In this document: positions 7,887 through 16,823 of the stretch, piece by piece
Position numbering within the stretch: the stretch's first letter is position 1
Layout: every line of letters begins with the position of its first letter
Origin: Pontibacter sp. SGAir0037
GTDB lineage: Bacteria > Bacteroidota > Bacteroidia > Cytophagales > Hymenobacteraceae
Assembly (NCBI RefSeq): GCF_005491705.1
Contig: NZ_CP028092.1
Location: forward strand, 620,001 to 684,000
DNA length: 64,000 nt
Direction of reading: 5' to 3'
Notes under the pieces: model-generated
Database searches by the model: none
What the model was told of the DNA's origin: nothing
Seen by the model: only the letters and a program-made list of their open reading frames with translations
Translations under genes and position numbers: made by a program

Positions 7887-8324
7887 TTCAAAAGAGAAGA
7901 AATATGAGCACGCCACTGATAAAGGAGTTTATTATAATGTACCCATCAGGAAAGTTTGGCAGGCTATAACTGATAAGGATAAAATGAAGGAATGGTACTT
8001 CCTCAACTTCAAAAGTTTGAACCTGTAGTCGGATTTAAGTTTGAATTCGACGATAGCGGTGCCGAATACCGGAAAGAATCGATTGTGACTAAATTGGTAG
8101 AAGGTAAAACCCTGGCTCACAGTTGGGCTTGCAAAGGCTATCCGGGAAGTTCGGAGGTTATGTTTGAGCTATGTTCGGAAGAGAACAAGACCAGCCTAAA
8201 AGTTATTCAAACGGGCTTGGATAGTTTTGCGGATCACCCGCATTTTAAATGGGAACGGTTTGAATGGGGATGGGATAATCTTCTTGGCCAAAACTTAAAG
8301 CAACTTCTTGAAGAGAACTCATAA
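7873..8324 (+). pseudogene. Frameshifted SRPBCC/AHSA1-like protein
   Basis: Two pieces of one protein lie in different frames. From the ATG at 7873 one frame reads through VPIRKVWQAITDKDKMKEWYF, the classic N-terminal helix of AHSA1/START-like proteins, then reaches a TAG at 8026. The rest (PVVGFKFEF, then WERFEWGWDNLLGQNLK to 8324) is in another frame from about 8001. A net loss of about one base near 8001-8004 explains it. There is no homopolymer there, so a true mutation is at least as likely as a sequencing error. Known role of the family: hydrophobic-ligand binding or Hsp90 co-chaperone-like; the actual role here is unknown. The start overlaps the YiaA/B stop. Confidence 0.75.
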
Positions 8325-8505
8325 ATATAACTGTAAATTCTTTAAAACAAATAAATCAAGCTGTTTAACACCTTATAGAGTGTATATCAACATTAAAACT
8401 GCTGCTTCATACCCTAACCAGCACCTGTATTATATAACAGTATCTATACTTCTAAAAAAACGTATATTGGAATATATGCTATAAGCAACTTAACCTGTAC
8501 AAGCC

Positions 8506-8949
8506 ATGGATATTTCTCATTTCTTTACGCGTTCAGAAAGTATAAACAGTGCTGGTAACCCAGTCTGGATGGATGTACTACGAGTGGCTCTTGGGCTCTT
8601 TCTTTTCCTGAAGGGTATTATGTTTTTAGAAAACAGTAGCGAAGTGTTCTATCACCTGAGCCAACGACAAGGCATCATCGGAGCGGGTAATGCAGCTATG
8701 CTTACCAGTATGGTTCATATTGTAGGAGGCCTTATGATTGCGATGGGCTTTCTGACACGCCTTTCCCTGTTGCTGCAAATGCCTATTTTATTGGGAGCCA
8801 TACTGCTGGTTAATTTCCAGCAGGGTGTTTCCTGGTATAACGCAGAATTAATTATATCGCTTGCTGTGCTGGGCCTGCTTGTGTTTTTCATGATTGTTGG
8901 GCCCGGACGCTATTCTATAGACCATAAAATACTTCGTCGTCTGCACTAA
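8506..8949 (+). CDS. DoxX-family membrane protein
   Basis: 147 residues with four hydrophobic helices (about 25-42, 66-84, 90-106, 115-135). The pattern fits DoxX: LRVALGLFLFLKGIMFL in helix one, HIVGGLMIAMGFLTR in helix two. DoxX-like proteins are inner-membrane proteins linked to quinone/thiol redox steps; function here is unknown. It is the last gene of the regulator/membrane-protein group at 6.8-9 kb, separated from the SRPBCC pseudogene by 181 bp without recognisable signals. Confidence 0.85.
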   Translation: MDISHFFTRSESINSAGNPVWMDVLRVALGLFLFLKGIMFLENSSEVFYHLSQRQGIIGAGNAAMLTSMVHIVGGLMIAMGFLTRLSLLLQMPILLGAILLVNFQQGVSWYNAELIISLAVLGLLVFFMIVGPGRYSIDHKILRRLH

Positions 8950-9105
8950 CAACTCCATGCCTGTTTTCCAAAATAGTAAGCTTGAAAAACTAAATGCATC
9001 TGATGTTAACAATAAAAAAATAGTAGTCGTACTGCAACACCCGCCAAGGCAGCATAACGTATTATACGTTTAATATATATAAATCTGTAACCATACTAAT
9101 TGTCT

Positions 9106-9243
9106 ATGTCTGTTGCTAGCCTTATTGTTTTCCTGATCGGATTAACAATGCTTACCTTCTACTACAGGTTTAAAGATAGATCTGAGAATAGAATGAAAGC
9201 GCATGACAAGGAAGAGGAAAAGCGAGAGCAAGTAGTTGTTTGA
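9106..9243 (+). CDS. 45-residue single-span membrane protein
   Basis: A short frame of 45 codons with a clear design: hydrophobic helix at about 3-20 (VASLIVFLIGLTMLTFYY), then a strongly charged Lys/Glu/Arg tail. It lies directly in front of a perfect 23-bp hairpin, as a real 3' end would. No family recognised; such short anchored proteins are usually missed in annotation. The remainder of 8950-9105 shows no gene. Confidence 0.5.
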   Translation: MSVASLIVFLIGLTMLTFYYRFKDRSENRMKAHDKEEEKREQVVV

Positions 9244-9257
9244 GTTTTATCCTGATT

Positions 9258-9303
9258 TTCTAAAACCGAACGCCCCCTGTACAGGGGGCGTTCGGTTTTA
9301 GAA
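9258..9303. terminator. Terminator hairpin, 23-bp perfect inverted repeat
   Basis: 9258-9280 and 9281-9303 are exact reverse complements with no spacer; the GC-rich core is CGCCCCC/GGGGGCG and the flanks are AT-rich. It ends the small membrane-protein gene. 9304-9477 contains nothing else recognisable. Confidence 0.8.
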
Positions 9304-9477
9304 ATATTTAATGATGCAGTAGTTGTGTTTGCTGCCCGTTAATAAAGCGAAAATGCCTTGTAAAGAAATATTTAGGAAGTTTTACAGGAAATAATTTCTA
9401 TCCTACTTATGTTGTTTGTTCTATAAAATTTGTAATATGCTGGCAATTTATTAGTACCGGTTATTTTATGTTTTGCT

Positions 9478-9894
9478 ATGGTATTACACGTTAAAACGGC
9501 TCAAATTGAGATTGTTCGCTTTTCATTAAAAGCAAACTACAATTTTTTAAAAGCAGAGTGGCTACGATTACCTAATAGCGAGGAATACAGAACCGGTATG
9601 TCGCTTATTTGTGAGGAAATTCTAACTAATACAGTGTGGTATGTACTGGTAGATGTACGTAAGCTAGGGATGCCGAATGTAGCAGATCAGGTATGGTCTA
9701 CTGGACTGGTGAAAAATGCTTTATACAGAAGCGAGGTAAAACGGATAGCCACAATCATGGCAGGTGATATCTTCCAGCAGAATATGATTCAAAAAATGTC
9801 GGTTCAAACGCGGAGGGAGTATAACCTGCCGTATGATTCAGAATTTTTCCTGACAGAGTCGGAGGCAATGGAGTGGCTGCTGGATACCTTCTGA
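9478..9894 (+). CDS. Hypothetical protein resembling STAS/SpoIIAA-like domains
   Basis: 138 residues, soluble. Alternating strands and helices with the segment YVLVDVRKLGMPNVADQVW (about 58-76) resemble the small SpoIIAA/STAS-like proteins common in Cytophagales, but no catalytic or phospho-acceptor motif can be pinned down. Monocistronic: converges on the next gene with 11 bp between stop codons. Function unknown; the domain resemblance is weak. Confidence 0.6.
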   Translation: MVLHVKTAQIEIVRFSLKANYNFLKAEWLRLPNSEEYRTGMSLICEEILTNTVWYVLVDVRKLGMPNVADQVWSTGLVKNALYRSEVKRIATIMAGDIFQQNMIQKMSVQTRREYNLPYDSEFFLTESEAMEWLLDTF

Positions 9895-9905
9895 AATTGC
9901 GCAAC

Positions 9906-10319
9906 CTAGAGCTCTTTTACAAGAATTTCGGCTTTGCCACTATTATAATGCGAATCCATCCAATGCTTCAGTACATGGGTAGGAGTTGTGTAGCATAGTA
10001 CTAGGGAAGTGCCATGCTCCATCTCTTCAAAATCCATGTGAAGCTCATATCCAAGCCGCTTTAGCTTATCTGCCTTTTCCTTCTCTTCATAAAAACCAAG
10101 CACATCGCACTGGTGGTTATACTCTTCTATAATGGCATGAGCCAGTTTATTAAAAGCACTTGGATAAAAAGAAATAGCAGCAGTATCGTTATTCAGCCAA
10201 GTGCCGGTTAACCTGGTAACTCTGTTGCCGAAGCCTTTCTTTAACTTATAAGAAAGGCTTGGGTCTGCTTCTGCACAAAATGTATAGTTTACCTGCGACT
10301 TCATTTTAGATAGATGCAT
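9906..10319 (-). CDS. Hypothetical cytoplasmic protein
   Basis: 137 residues from the ATG at 10319 (an in-frame ATG at 10304 is also possible). Not recognised. It looks like a single alpha/beta domain without signal peptide or membrane segment, with an acidic middle (EEKEKADKLKRLGYEL) and a C-terminal His-containing stretch (HVLKHWMDSHY). It is convergent with the preceding hypothetical gene and has no obvious operon partner. Confidence 0.55.
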   Translation of the reverse strand: MHLSKMKSQVNYTFCAEADPSLSYKLKKGFGNRVTRLTGTWLNNDTAAISFYPSAFNKLAHAIIEEYNHQCDVLGFYEEKEKADKLKRLGYELHMDFEEMEHGTSLVLCYTTPTHVLKHWMDSHYNSGKAEILVKEL

Positions 10320-10550
10320 TGTTATTATTGCTGCAATTTAACCAAAATTTTATATTTAGTGTTATAATAAAAATATTTTATAGATAATTTTATAATCCTT
10401 ACTTGCAGCGCATGAGCTGAAGTTGAACCAGGCAATCGGCATATTATCTGTTGCTTTGTTAAAGTATAGGATGCCAGTTATTTAGATGAAGTTCCTAGTA
10501 CTGGGCAGAAGGTATTGTAATTAAGTTTGCTATAGTACTCAAAGCTATCT

Positions 10551-10608
10551 CTCCGTAAAAGCAGACGAGGCTGGCCCAAAAGGGCCAGCCTCGTCTGCTT
10601 TTACGGAG
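10551..10608. terminator. Terminator hairpin, 27-bp perfect stem
   Basis: Arms 10551-10577 and 10582-10608 match exactly around AAAA. A run of seven Ts follows on the plus strand, with complementary As at the GH20 stop codon. It lies 6 bp beyond the stop of the leftward hexosaminidase, yet its T-tract suits plus-strand transcription, so it may mainly block antisense reading. 10320-10550 holds no gene. Confidence 0.8.
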
Positions 10609-10614
10609 GTTTTT

Positions 10615-12870
10615 TTAATGTATTTCTATCTCATCCAAAAACACCCAGGTTTTTTCTCCGGCTCCCTGCATGCCCTCCGGCACGGCCTGCATGTTCCGCA
10701 CCGTTACTTTTACGAATTTTGCCGATGCAGGAGAAAAGTTTACCTGCATAATAGCTTTCGATCCTTTTACCTGAGATGGCTGCTCTGTTTTGCCCAGTAA
10801 GCTATAACTTTTGCCATCGGAAGAGCCATACACTTCTATTGCTTTAGGTGGGTATACATAGGTGCCGCCAGCATTTAATGCATGTACCACTACCTGGTTT
10901 ATTTGCTGTGGATTTCCTAAGTCGATGGTAGCGTCTACATCCATGCCGTGGTGCCCGATCGATTCCTGTGTGCGGCCTCCTTTTTCGTTGAGAAGGCCGT
11001 CTACCAGTGTAAAGGCTCCATTCCCAGGAAAATAGTCCGAAGGCTGCTCGCTGAGCGTTACTTTCTTCCCGGTCGCCTTGTTTACTTTTAAGCTGAGTGT
11101 GAGAGAGTCAATCAATTGGTTGTCTTTATAATAGAGCCCGGTTACTTTTGCCGATTGGTTCAGTTTGATTGGCTCTGTATACTCTTTCGCTGGCTGGCTC
11201 TGGAGGCTGTACATTAGTTTGCCCAGGTTTTGTTTGGCATTCATTTTTAAAGTAACACCATTATGATCGGCTGTAGGTAGTACACTGGCATCAATATCAT
11301 AATAAGCCTTACTATACTTTGTGCCCCAGAGGTCGTAGCGTTTGAACTGTGTCTGTAATCTGTTCTCGAAATCGTTCCAGTCCTTTTTCTCTGGTGCCGT
11401 CCAGAGTACTTCGCTTAAAGCACTCATGCGCGGGAAGAGCATATACTCCACTTTGTCTGAATTTTTCATGTACTCGGTCCAGACGTTGGCCTGGGCTCCA
11501 AGTATGTATTTTGCCTGATCGGCATTCAGCTCTTTCGGCACAGGGTTGTAGCTGTACGTTTTTTCAACAGTGGTAAAGCCTCCTATGGTCACAGAATCTT
11601 CGCGCTGGCTCTGAGAGTGGTCTAAGTATACATGGCTGCCTGGTGTCATAATAACATAGTGGTTTTGTTTGGCTGCCTCAATGCCTCCTGCCTCTCCCCG
11701 CCAGCTCATAACAATGGCATTGGGAGCTAATCCGCCTTCCAGTATCTCATCCCAACCGATAATGGTTCTGCCCTTGCTGTTGATATACTTCTCCATGCGC
11801 TGAATAAAATAGCTCTGCAGCTCATGTTCATCTGCCAGTTTTTCATCCTGAATTCTTTTCTGGCAAAGCGGGCATTTTTTCCAGTTCCCCTTAGGGCTCT
11901 CGTCGCCACCCACGTGTATGTATTTGGACGGAAACAGGGCTATTACTTCATCCAGAACATCCTGCAGAAACGTAAAAGTGGTTTCTTTTCCGGCGCAATA
12001 TACGTTGTCGAAAATGCCCCAGGTCTGCTGTACCTGGTAAGGACCGGTGCCTTCGCAGCCTAGCCAGGGGTAGGAGGTAAGCGCTGCTTCAGAATGGCCG
12101 GGCATCTCAATTTCAGGAATAACTGTTATGTGGCGGTCGGCAGCGTATTTTACTACCTCCTTTACCTCCTCCTGGGTATAGAAACCTCCATAGCGTTTGT
12201 TGTCGTTGCCTGAGCCTGGGTATCGGCCAATAATGGTACCGTTTCTGAAAGCGCCTACCTGTGTTAGCTGAGGATACTTTTTTATCTCTATGCGCCAGCC
12301 CTGATCCTCAGTGAGGTGCCAGTGAAAATAGTTCATCTTATGCAGTGCAATGTAATCGATGTATTTTTTGACAAAAGCTACCGGAAACATATGGCGGCCT
12401 ACGTCCAGGTGCATTCCCCTGTAAGCGAAACGAGGCGCATCCTGTATCGAAACAGCCGGAATATCCAGTGAAGTACTTCTTTCGGTAGGGAGCATCTGAA
12501 TAAGCGACTGTACACCATAAAAAGTGCCTGCTGGCGTAGTGCCTGCAATGGTTATACCCTGTGGTGTAGCTTGTAAGGTATAAGCATCCTGTCCGTTTTC
12601 TTTGGCAGTTTTGGAGGTGGAGAGGGTAATGCTGTTCTTAACCTTTTTAGAAGTTACGTTCAATTTAAAGCCATAGATCTCCTGTAGGTAATCGTTTAAG
12701 AATTCGGCGGCTTTTCTGTCCGCTTCGTTTTGCAGGGCGATAGCCGTTTTATTCGTAACAGTAAAATGGCCGCTGCCTGCCTGTATACTGGCAGGTTTGG
12801 GTATGATGCTTATCTGCTGCGCTACTGCGAGCTGAGCGATCAGGCAAAAGAGAAAAGATAACCGTTTCAT
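10615..12870 (-). CDS. Beta-N-acetylhexosaminidase (GH20)
   Basis: 751 residues with signal peptide (1-18, ending AVAQ), an N-terminal GH20b domain (about 20-140), the GH20 TIM barrel (about 145-495) and C-terminal beta domains including a discoidin/F5-8-like module (about 600-750). The catalytic pair is D323-E324 in HVGGDESPKGNW; HWHLTEDQGWR is another family hallmark. Expected reaction: release of terminal GlcNAc/GalNAc from chitooligosaccharides or glycans by substrate-assisted catalysis, in periplasm or outside. It is divergent from the NagX-like gene and near a ChbG-like deacetylase, consistent with amino-sugar use. Confidence 0.92.
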   Translation of the reverse strand: MKRLSFLFCLIAQLAVAQQISIIPKPASIQAGSGHFTVTNKTAIALQNEADRKAAEFLNDYLQEIYGFKLNVTSKKVKNSITLSTSKTAKENGQDAYTLQATPQGITIAGTTPAGTFYGVQSLIQMLPTERSTSLDIPAVSIQDAPRFAYRGMHLDVGRHMFPVAFVKKYIDYIALHKMNYFHWHLTEDQGWRIEIKKYPQLTQVGAFRNGTIIGRYPGSGNDNKRYGGFYTQEEVKEVVKYAADRHITVIPEIEMPGHSEAALTSYPWLGCEGTGPYQVQQTWGIFDNVYCAGKETTFTFLQDVLDEVIALFPSKYIHVGGDESPKGNWKKCPLCQKRIQDEKLADEHELQSYFIQRMEKYINSKGRTIIGWDEILEGGLAPNAIVMSWRGEAGGIEAAKQNHYVIMTPGSHVYLDHSQSQREDSVTIGGFTTVEKTYSYNPVPKELNADQAKYILGAQANVWTEYMKNSDKVEYMLFPRMSALSEVLWTAPEKKDWNDFENRLQTQFKRYDLWGTKYSKAYYDIDASVLPTADHNGVTLKMNAKQNLGKLMYSLQSQPAKEYTEPIKLNQSAKVTGLYYKDNQLIDSLTLSLKVNKATGKKVTLSEQPSDYFPGNGAFTLVDGLLNEKGGRTQESIGHHGMDVDATIDLGNPQQINQVVVHALNAGGTYVYPPKAIEVYGSSDGKSYSLLGKTEQPSQVKGSKAIMQVNFSPASAKFVKVTVRNMQAVPEGMQGAGEKTWVFLDEIEIH

Positions 12871-13130
12871 AGAGCTACATTATGGGAGGTGAAGTTAGAG
12901 TTTCTATTTGAACTACTTTTTTGCCATGCATTCTCATTTAACAGCCGTGGGAGTTGTATCAGCGTATGCAATGGCTTAAGCTATAAAATAATAAATGTAA
13001 CAAGTCTGTTTAAATTTAGAGGAATAATTTTAAATTTAACAATATTTGTGAGTCCTTACTTTGCTTGTTCTTCGTTTTTGCTTCGGCAACTGAATACTGC
13101 ATTGCAATAAAGATCTTCAAACAGATAAGT

Positions 13131-14303
13131 ATGAACCAGACAACTTTAACCAATCCTTTGCGGGCAGATGGCCTTCTGCAGGAGAATGCATTTCAGAGAT
13201 ACCTGTCTTTAGATGTGTTACGGGGCTTAACCATCGCACTGATGATCGTTGTAAATACACCCGGAAGCTGGAGTACCATTTATGCACCTTTCCGTCATGC
13301 GGCCTGGCACGGGTTCACAGTTACAGATCTCGTGTTTCCAACTTTTTTGTTTGTGGTCGGCAATGCGATGAGTTTTAGCATGCGCAAATTTGAAAAGCAA
13401 GGGAATGGTGCTTTTCTGCAGAAGGTCCTTAAGCGCACAGCACTTATTTTTCTGATAGGCCTTTTCTTAAATGCTTATCCCTTTTTCCAGGTAACAGATG
13501 AAGGTTTTAGATGGATAGACTTTGCGGGCATACGTCTCATGGGCGTACTGCAAAGAATTGCGCTGTGTTATGGAATAGCTGCCCTGGCCATCAGGTTTTT
13601 TAAAACCAAGGGAGCCTTGATGCTGGGCATAGCATTACTATTGCTGTACTGGGGGATTCTGTATACGGCAGGTGATCAGCCGGATCCATATAGCCTGGAA
13701 GGTAATGCTGCTTTAAAACTGGACTTGTTGATTTTTCCGGTTGCTAATCTCTATAAAGGCTATGGTATCCCATTCGATCCTGAGGGCTTGCTCAGCACGA
13801 TGCCTGCTGTGGTTAATGTTATCGCGGGTTATCTGGCTGGACTGTTTGTACAAGCCAGAGGCAACAATAGCAGAACACTACTGGCGTTGGCTGTTTCAGG
13901 AGCTGTGCTGACAGCGGTAGCCTTGCTTTGGGATATAGCCTTGCCTGTTAACAAGCCAATCTGGACAAGCTCTTATGTGGTGCTAACTGTTGGCCTAGAC
14001 CTGTTATTGCTGGCGGTGCTTATGCTTGTAATAGAAGTATTGCAGTTAAAAGGCTGGACCTATTTTTTCGAGGTGTTTGGACGCAATCCATTGTTTATCT
14101 ATGCCATGTCGGGTATGGTTATAAAAACGATGAGTATGATACGCCTGAATGGACAGGGGTTAAGCGGGTGGGTCTATGACCGCTTTTACCTTTCCTGGGC
14201 TGAAGGAAACAATGCCTCTTTGCTTTTTGCCGTTTCTTATATGCTGCTTATGTGGATGATCGGTTATGTGCTGGATAAGCGAAGGATTTATATAAAGGTG
14301 TAG
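13131..14303 (+). CDS. NagX/HGSNAT-like membrane acyltransferase (DUF5009)
   Basis: 390 residues from the ATG at 13131; the frame opens earlier but the upstream part has no domain character. About ten membrane helices. The N-terminal RYLSLDVLRGLTIALMIVVN and FTVTDLVFPTFLFVVGNAM are typical of the heparan-alpha-glucosaminide N-acetyltransferase-like / NagX family. In human HGSNAT this fold acetylates glucosamine ends; bacterial NagX belongs to GlcNAc operons but its activity is unproven. It lies 260 bp from, and divergent to, the GH20 gene, which supports an amino-sugar role. Confidence 0.82.
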   Translation: MNQTTLTNPLRADGLLQENAFQRYLSLDVLRGLTIALMIVVNTPGSWSTIYAPFRHAAWHGFTVTDLVFPTFLFVVGNAMSFSMRKFEKQGNGAFLQKVLKRTALIFLIGLFLNAYPFFQVTDEGFRWIDFAGIRLMGVLQRIALCYGIAALAIRFFKTKGALMLGIALLLLYWGILYTAGDQPDPYSLEGNAALKLDLLIFPVANLYKGYGIPFDPEGLLSTMPAVVNVIAGYLAGLFVQARGNNSRTLLALAVSGAVLTAVALLWDIALPVNKPIWTSSYVVLTVGLDLLLLAVLMLVIEVLQLKGWTYFFEVFGRNPLFIYAMSGMVIKTMSMIRLNGQGLSGWVYDRFYLSWAEGNNASLLFAVSYMLLMWMIGYVLDKRRIYIKV

Positions 14304-14377
14304 GCCAAGGTATGCTGCAGCTCTCAATTTTAGGAATAAGCTGCGGGGTGAAATATAAGTAACTGTTGCTTTATGAG

Positions 14378-15280
14378 TTATATAGGTCTTTTCATGGCGC
14401 TGATGCCAGGAACTCTTGCCAGATCGCTGTAAGTAACTAGATTGAATTTTTTTCCTATCAAGGTTCTGAATTCAGGCGAGAGAAGCATCTCTAATTCTGT
14501 TTTACGATGCTGGCTGGCCTGTGGAGTTCCCTCAGCTGTATTCATCAGGCTGCTGTTCATATCAACCAAAACGTCCATTTCTGGGGTTGCGTGAGCAATA
14601 TGCAATTCAACCAGGTTTGTTTTCCCTGCTTTTAGGTTGTTAACGTGCAGCATAAATTCCTGCTTCTTTACTGCTACAGGTACAGACCACATGGATTTAT
14701 AATCTTCACCAAAGTATGTTGAAATGGCCAGCCTGTACTTTTGTGCCAGCTTCTCAACAATGGCTCTGAGCTCAGGAGTAGCAATAGCCATCCCCATGTG
14801 TGGGTCGAGGTACGTTATTTTAAGACCCGATGACAGTGCCCTTTCAACTTGTGCCGTCAGTTCTTTTTCTACTTCTTCTAACTTGTAATTGCTCTGCAGA
14901 AATGCTTCGATTGAGGGCAGAAAATACCCGTCGCTATCAACCAGGCTTGGTACAGCTTCTCTGCCTGTAACAGGTCCCCAGCGGTAGTTGCGCCATTCGG
15001 CATTAAGTGTAAGATGAACCCCTACAGTAACATGCGGATGATTTTTAAGGATAGACACAGCTTCCTGGTACCAAGGGCAGGCAAACATAACAGAAGTTGA
15101 AAAAGGAATGCCACTTTCTGCCAATTGTTGAGCAGCTGTATTTACTGCATGGTTCATCCCGATGTCATCCACCCGCAAGAGCAGGTCCGGGAGCTTGCCA
15201 GGAGTTTTTTGAGCTGATGAGGGAATTGCGATAAACAAAATAGCTGCTAACAGCAAAAGTATACAGGAGTGCTTTTTCAT
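14378..15280 (-). CDS. ChbG/YdjC-like carbohydrate deacetylase, secreted
   Basis: 300 residues with signal peptide (1-23, ending SSAQ). Motifs: D38-D39 in RVDDIGMN, H89 in GVHLTLN and H161 in YLDPHMG, the expected metal/catalytic positions of the YdjC/ChbG fold. E. coli ChbG removes an acetyl group from diacetylchitobiose; unlike it, this protein is exported, so its substrate is probably periplasmic. It converges on the NagX-like gene and completes a GH20/NagX/deacetylase group. Confidence 0.82.
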   Translation of the reverse strand: MKKHSCILLLLAAILFIAIPSSAQKTPGKLPDLLLRVDDIGMNHAVNTAAQQLAESGIPFSTSVMFACPWYQEAVSILKNHPHVTVGVHLTLNAEWRNYRWGPVTGREAVPSLVDSDGYFLPSIEAFLQSNYKLEEVEKELTAQVERALSSGLKITYLDPHMGMAIATPELRAIVEKLAQKYRLAISTYFGEDYKSMWSVPVAVKKQEFMLHVNNLKAGKTNLVELHIAHATPEMDVLVDMNSSLMNTAEGTPQASQHRKTELEMLLSPEFRTLIGKKFNLVTYSDLARVPGISAMKRPI

Positions 15281-15473
15281 AAGAATACAGACATTAGTGA
15301 CTACTAAAATAGTTGTTAAATAACTGGTTCGGAAGTTATTGGCAGATAAATTTGTTTTTTATGTGATTGCTTACTTATATTGGTGTTAGCAAAGGCAAAA
15401 GCTTCTGTGTTCGTTTATTAAATTATATGTATTCTGGGTATATTTTGAGCCAACCTAAAATAGATTAACAAAT

Positions 15474-16823
15474 ATGAGAAACGGTTTACATCTGATATTT
15501 TTATTGGCTGTTGCTGCTTTGTGGGGCTGCGAAGAAAAACACGATGTGGCTGCGCTGGATAAATTTTCTAAAAAGCAATTAACAATCTGGAACGATCATT
15601 TAAGCGAAGTGATCATAAAAGATATTTTCACACCGCCAGTAGCCAGCCGGATCTATGCCTACCCCAATATTGCTGCATATGAGGCCCTGGTTCCTGGTAA
15701 CACAGCTTACAAGTCGTTAGCCGGCCAGTTAAATGAATTAACCCCTGTTCCTCAACCGGATACTTCAGAAGAAATTTACTATCCAGTTTCAAGCGTTATT
15801 GCTTTTTCTACTGTTGGCAAGAAGCTGGTTCTGGTAGAAGCAAATATGCAGAAATACGAAGATGAGTACCTGGAGGAAATACAGAAGATTGGCATACGCG
15901 AAGAGGTGCTGAAAAATTCCATCGCTTATGGAAGGCAGGTTGGCGAACACATATTAGCCTGGTCGAAAGCCGATCATTATAAAGAGACAAGAGCCCTGAC
16001 CCGGCACTTTATCTCTAAGAGTATAGACGTGTGGCAACCTACTGCTCCGGACTATATGCCGGCAGTGGAACCACATTGGAATAAGATGCGGCCTTTTGTC
16101 ATAGATTCTGCTGCTGCCTTCAGGTATGATAATCCCATGGCGTTTGACTCTACTGCTACCTCAGCACTTTATAAAGAAGCCATGGAAGTATATAATACGG
16201 TGAATAACATCGACGAAGAAAAATTGCTGATTGCACGATTTTGGGACGACAACCCGAATGTATCCTATACAAAAGGACACGTAACTTATTTTAAACAAAA
16301 GCTGACACCTCCGGGCCACTGGATGTCGATTGCTAATCTGGCGATACGCAGAAGTAATCTTAATATGATGGAGGCAGCTGAAACTTACGTTTTTGTTACA
16401 ACTGCAATTGCCGATGGCTTTATCAGTTGCTGGGATTCTAAATTCAAGTATAATTCTATCAGACCAGACACTTACATTGACCGCTACATCGATGAGAATT
16501 GGGAGCCTATTCTGCAAACACCTCCCTTTCCTGAATTTCCGAGTGGGCATAGTGTTATCTCCGCCGCAGCTGCAGCGGTGCTTACCCATAAATTTGGCGA
16601 TTCTTTTACTTATGTCGATTCAACCCAAATGGCAATAGGGTTGCCTCCCCGTCAATTTAATTCTTTCAATGAAGCCGCTTACGAAGTAGGGGAAAGCCGG
16701 GTATACGGCGGGATACATTTCCGGCCAGCCTGTTTAAAAGGAGCTGAGCAGGGAAAGGCAATAGGTGAACTGGTATACGACAGGTTGAAAACAAGAAAAA
16801 CGGATCATACGGCTGCTTTATAG
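15474..16823 (+). CDS. Vanadium-dependent haloperoxidase/PAP2-type lipoprotein
   Basis: 449 residues. The signal ends in the lipobox LWGC (Cys19). The C-terminal half is the acid phosphatase/vanadium haloperoxidase helical bundle with all vanadate/phosphate-binding positions: K325 and R330 (KYNSIRP), S357-G358-H359 (PSGHS), R409 and H415 (SRVYGGIHF). The R-to-H spacing of six equals that of fungal vanadium chloroperoxidase. Whether it oxidises halide or hydrolyses phosphate cannot be decided by eye. It lies upstream of a SusC/SusD/ASPIC set in the same direction and divergent from the ChbG-like gene. Confidence 0.85.
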   Translation: MRNGLHLIFLLAVAALWGCEEKHDVAALDKFSKKQLTIWNDHLSEVIIKDIFTPPVASRIYAYPNIAAYEALVPGNTAYKSLAGQLNELTPVPQPDTSEEIYYPVSSVIAFSTVGKKLVLVEANMQKYEDEYLEEIQKIGIREEVLKNSIAYGRQVGEHILAWSKADHYKETRALTRHFISKSIDVWQPTAPDYMPAVEPHWNKMRPFVIDSAAAFRYDNPMAFDSTATSALYKEAMEVYNTVNNIDEEKLLIARFWDDNPNVSYTKGHVTYFKQKLTPPGHWMSIANLAIRRSNLNMMEAAETYVFVTTAIADGFISCWDSKFKYNSIRPDTYIDRYIDENWEPILQTPPFPEFPSGHSVISAAAAAVLTHKFGDSFTYVDSTQMAIGLPPRQFNSFNEAAYEVGESRVYGGIHFRPACLKGAEQGKAIGELVYDRLKTRKTDHTAAL

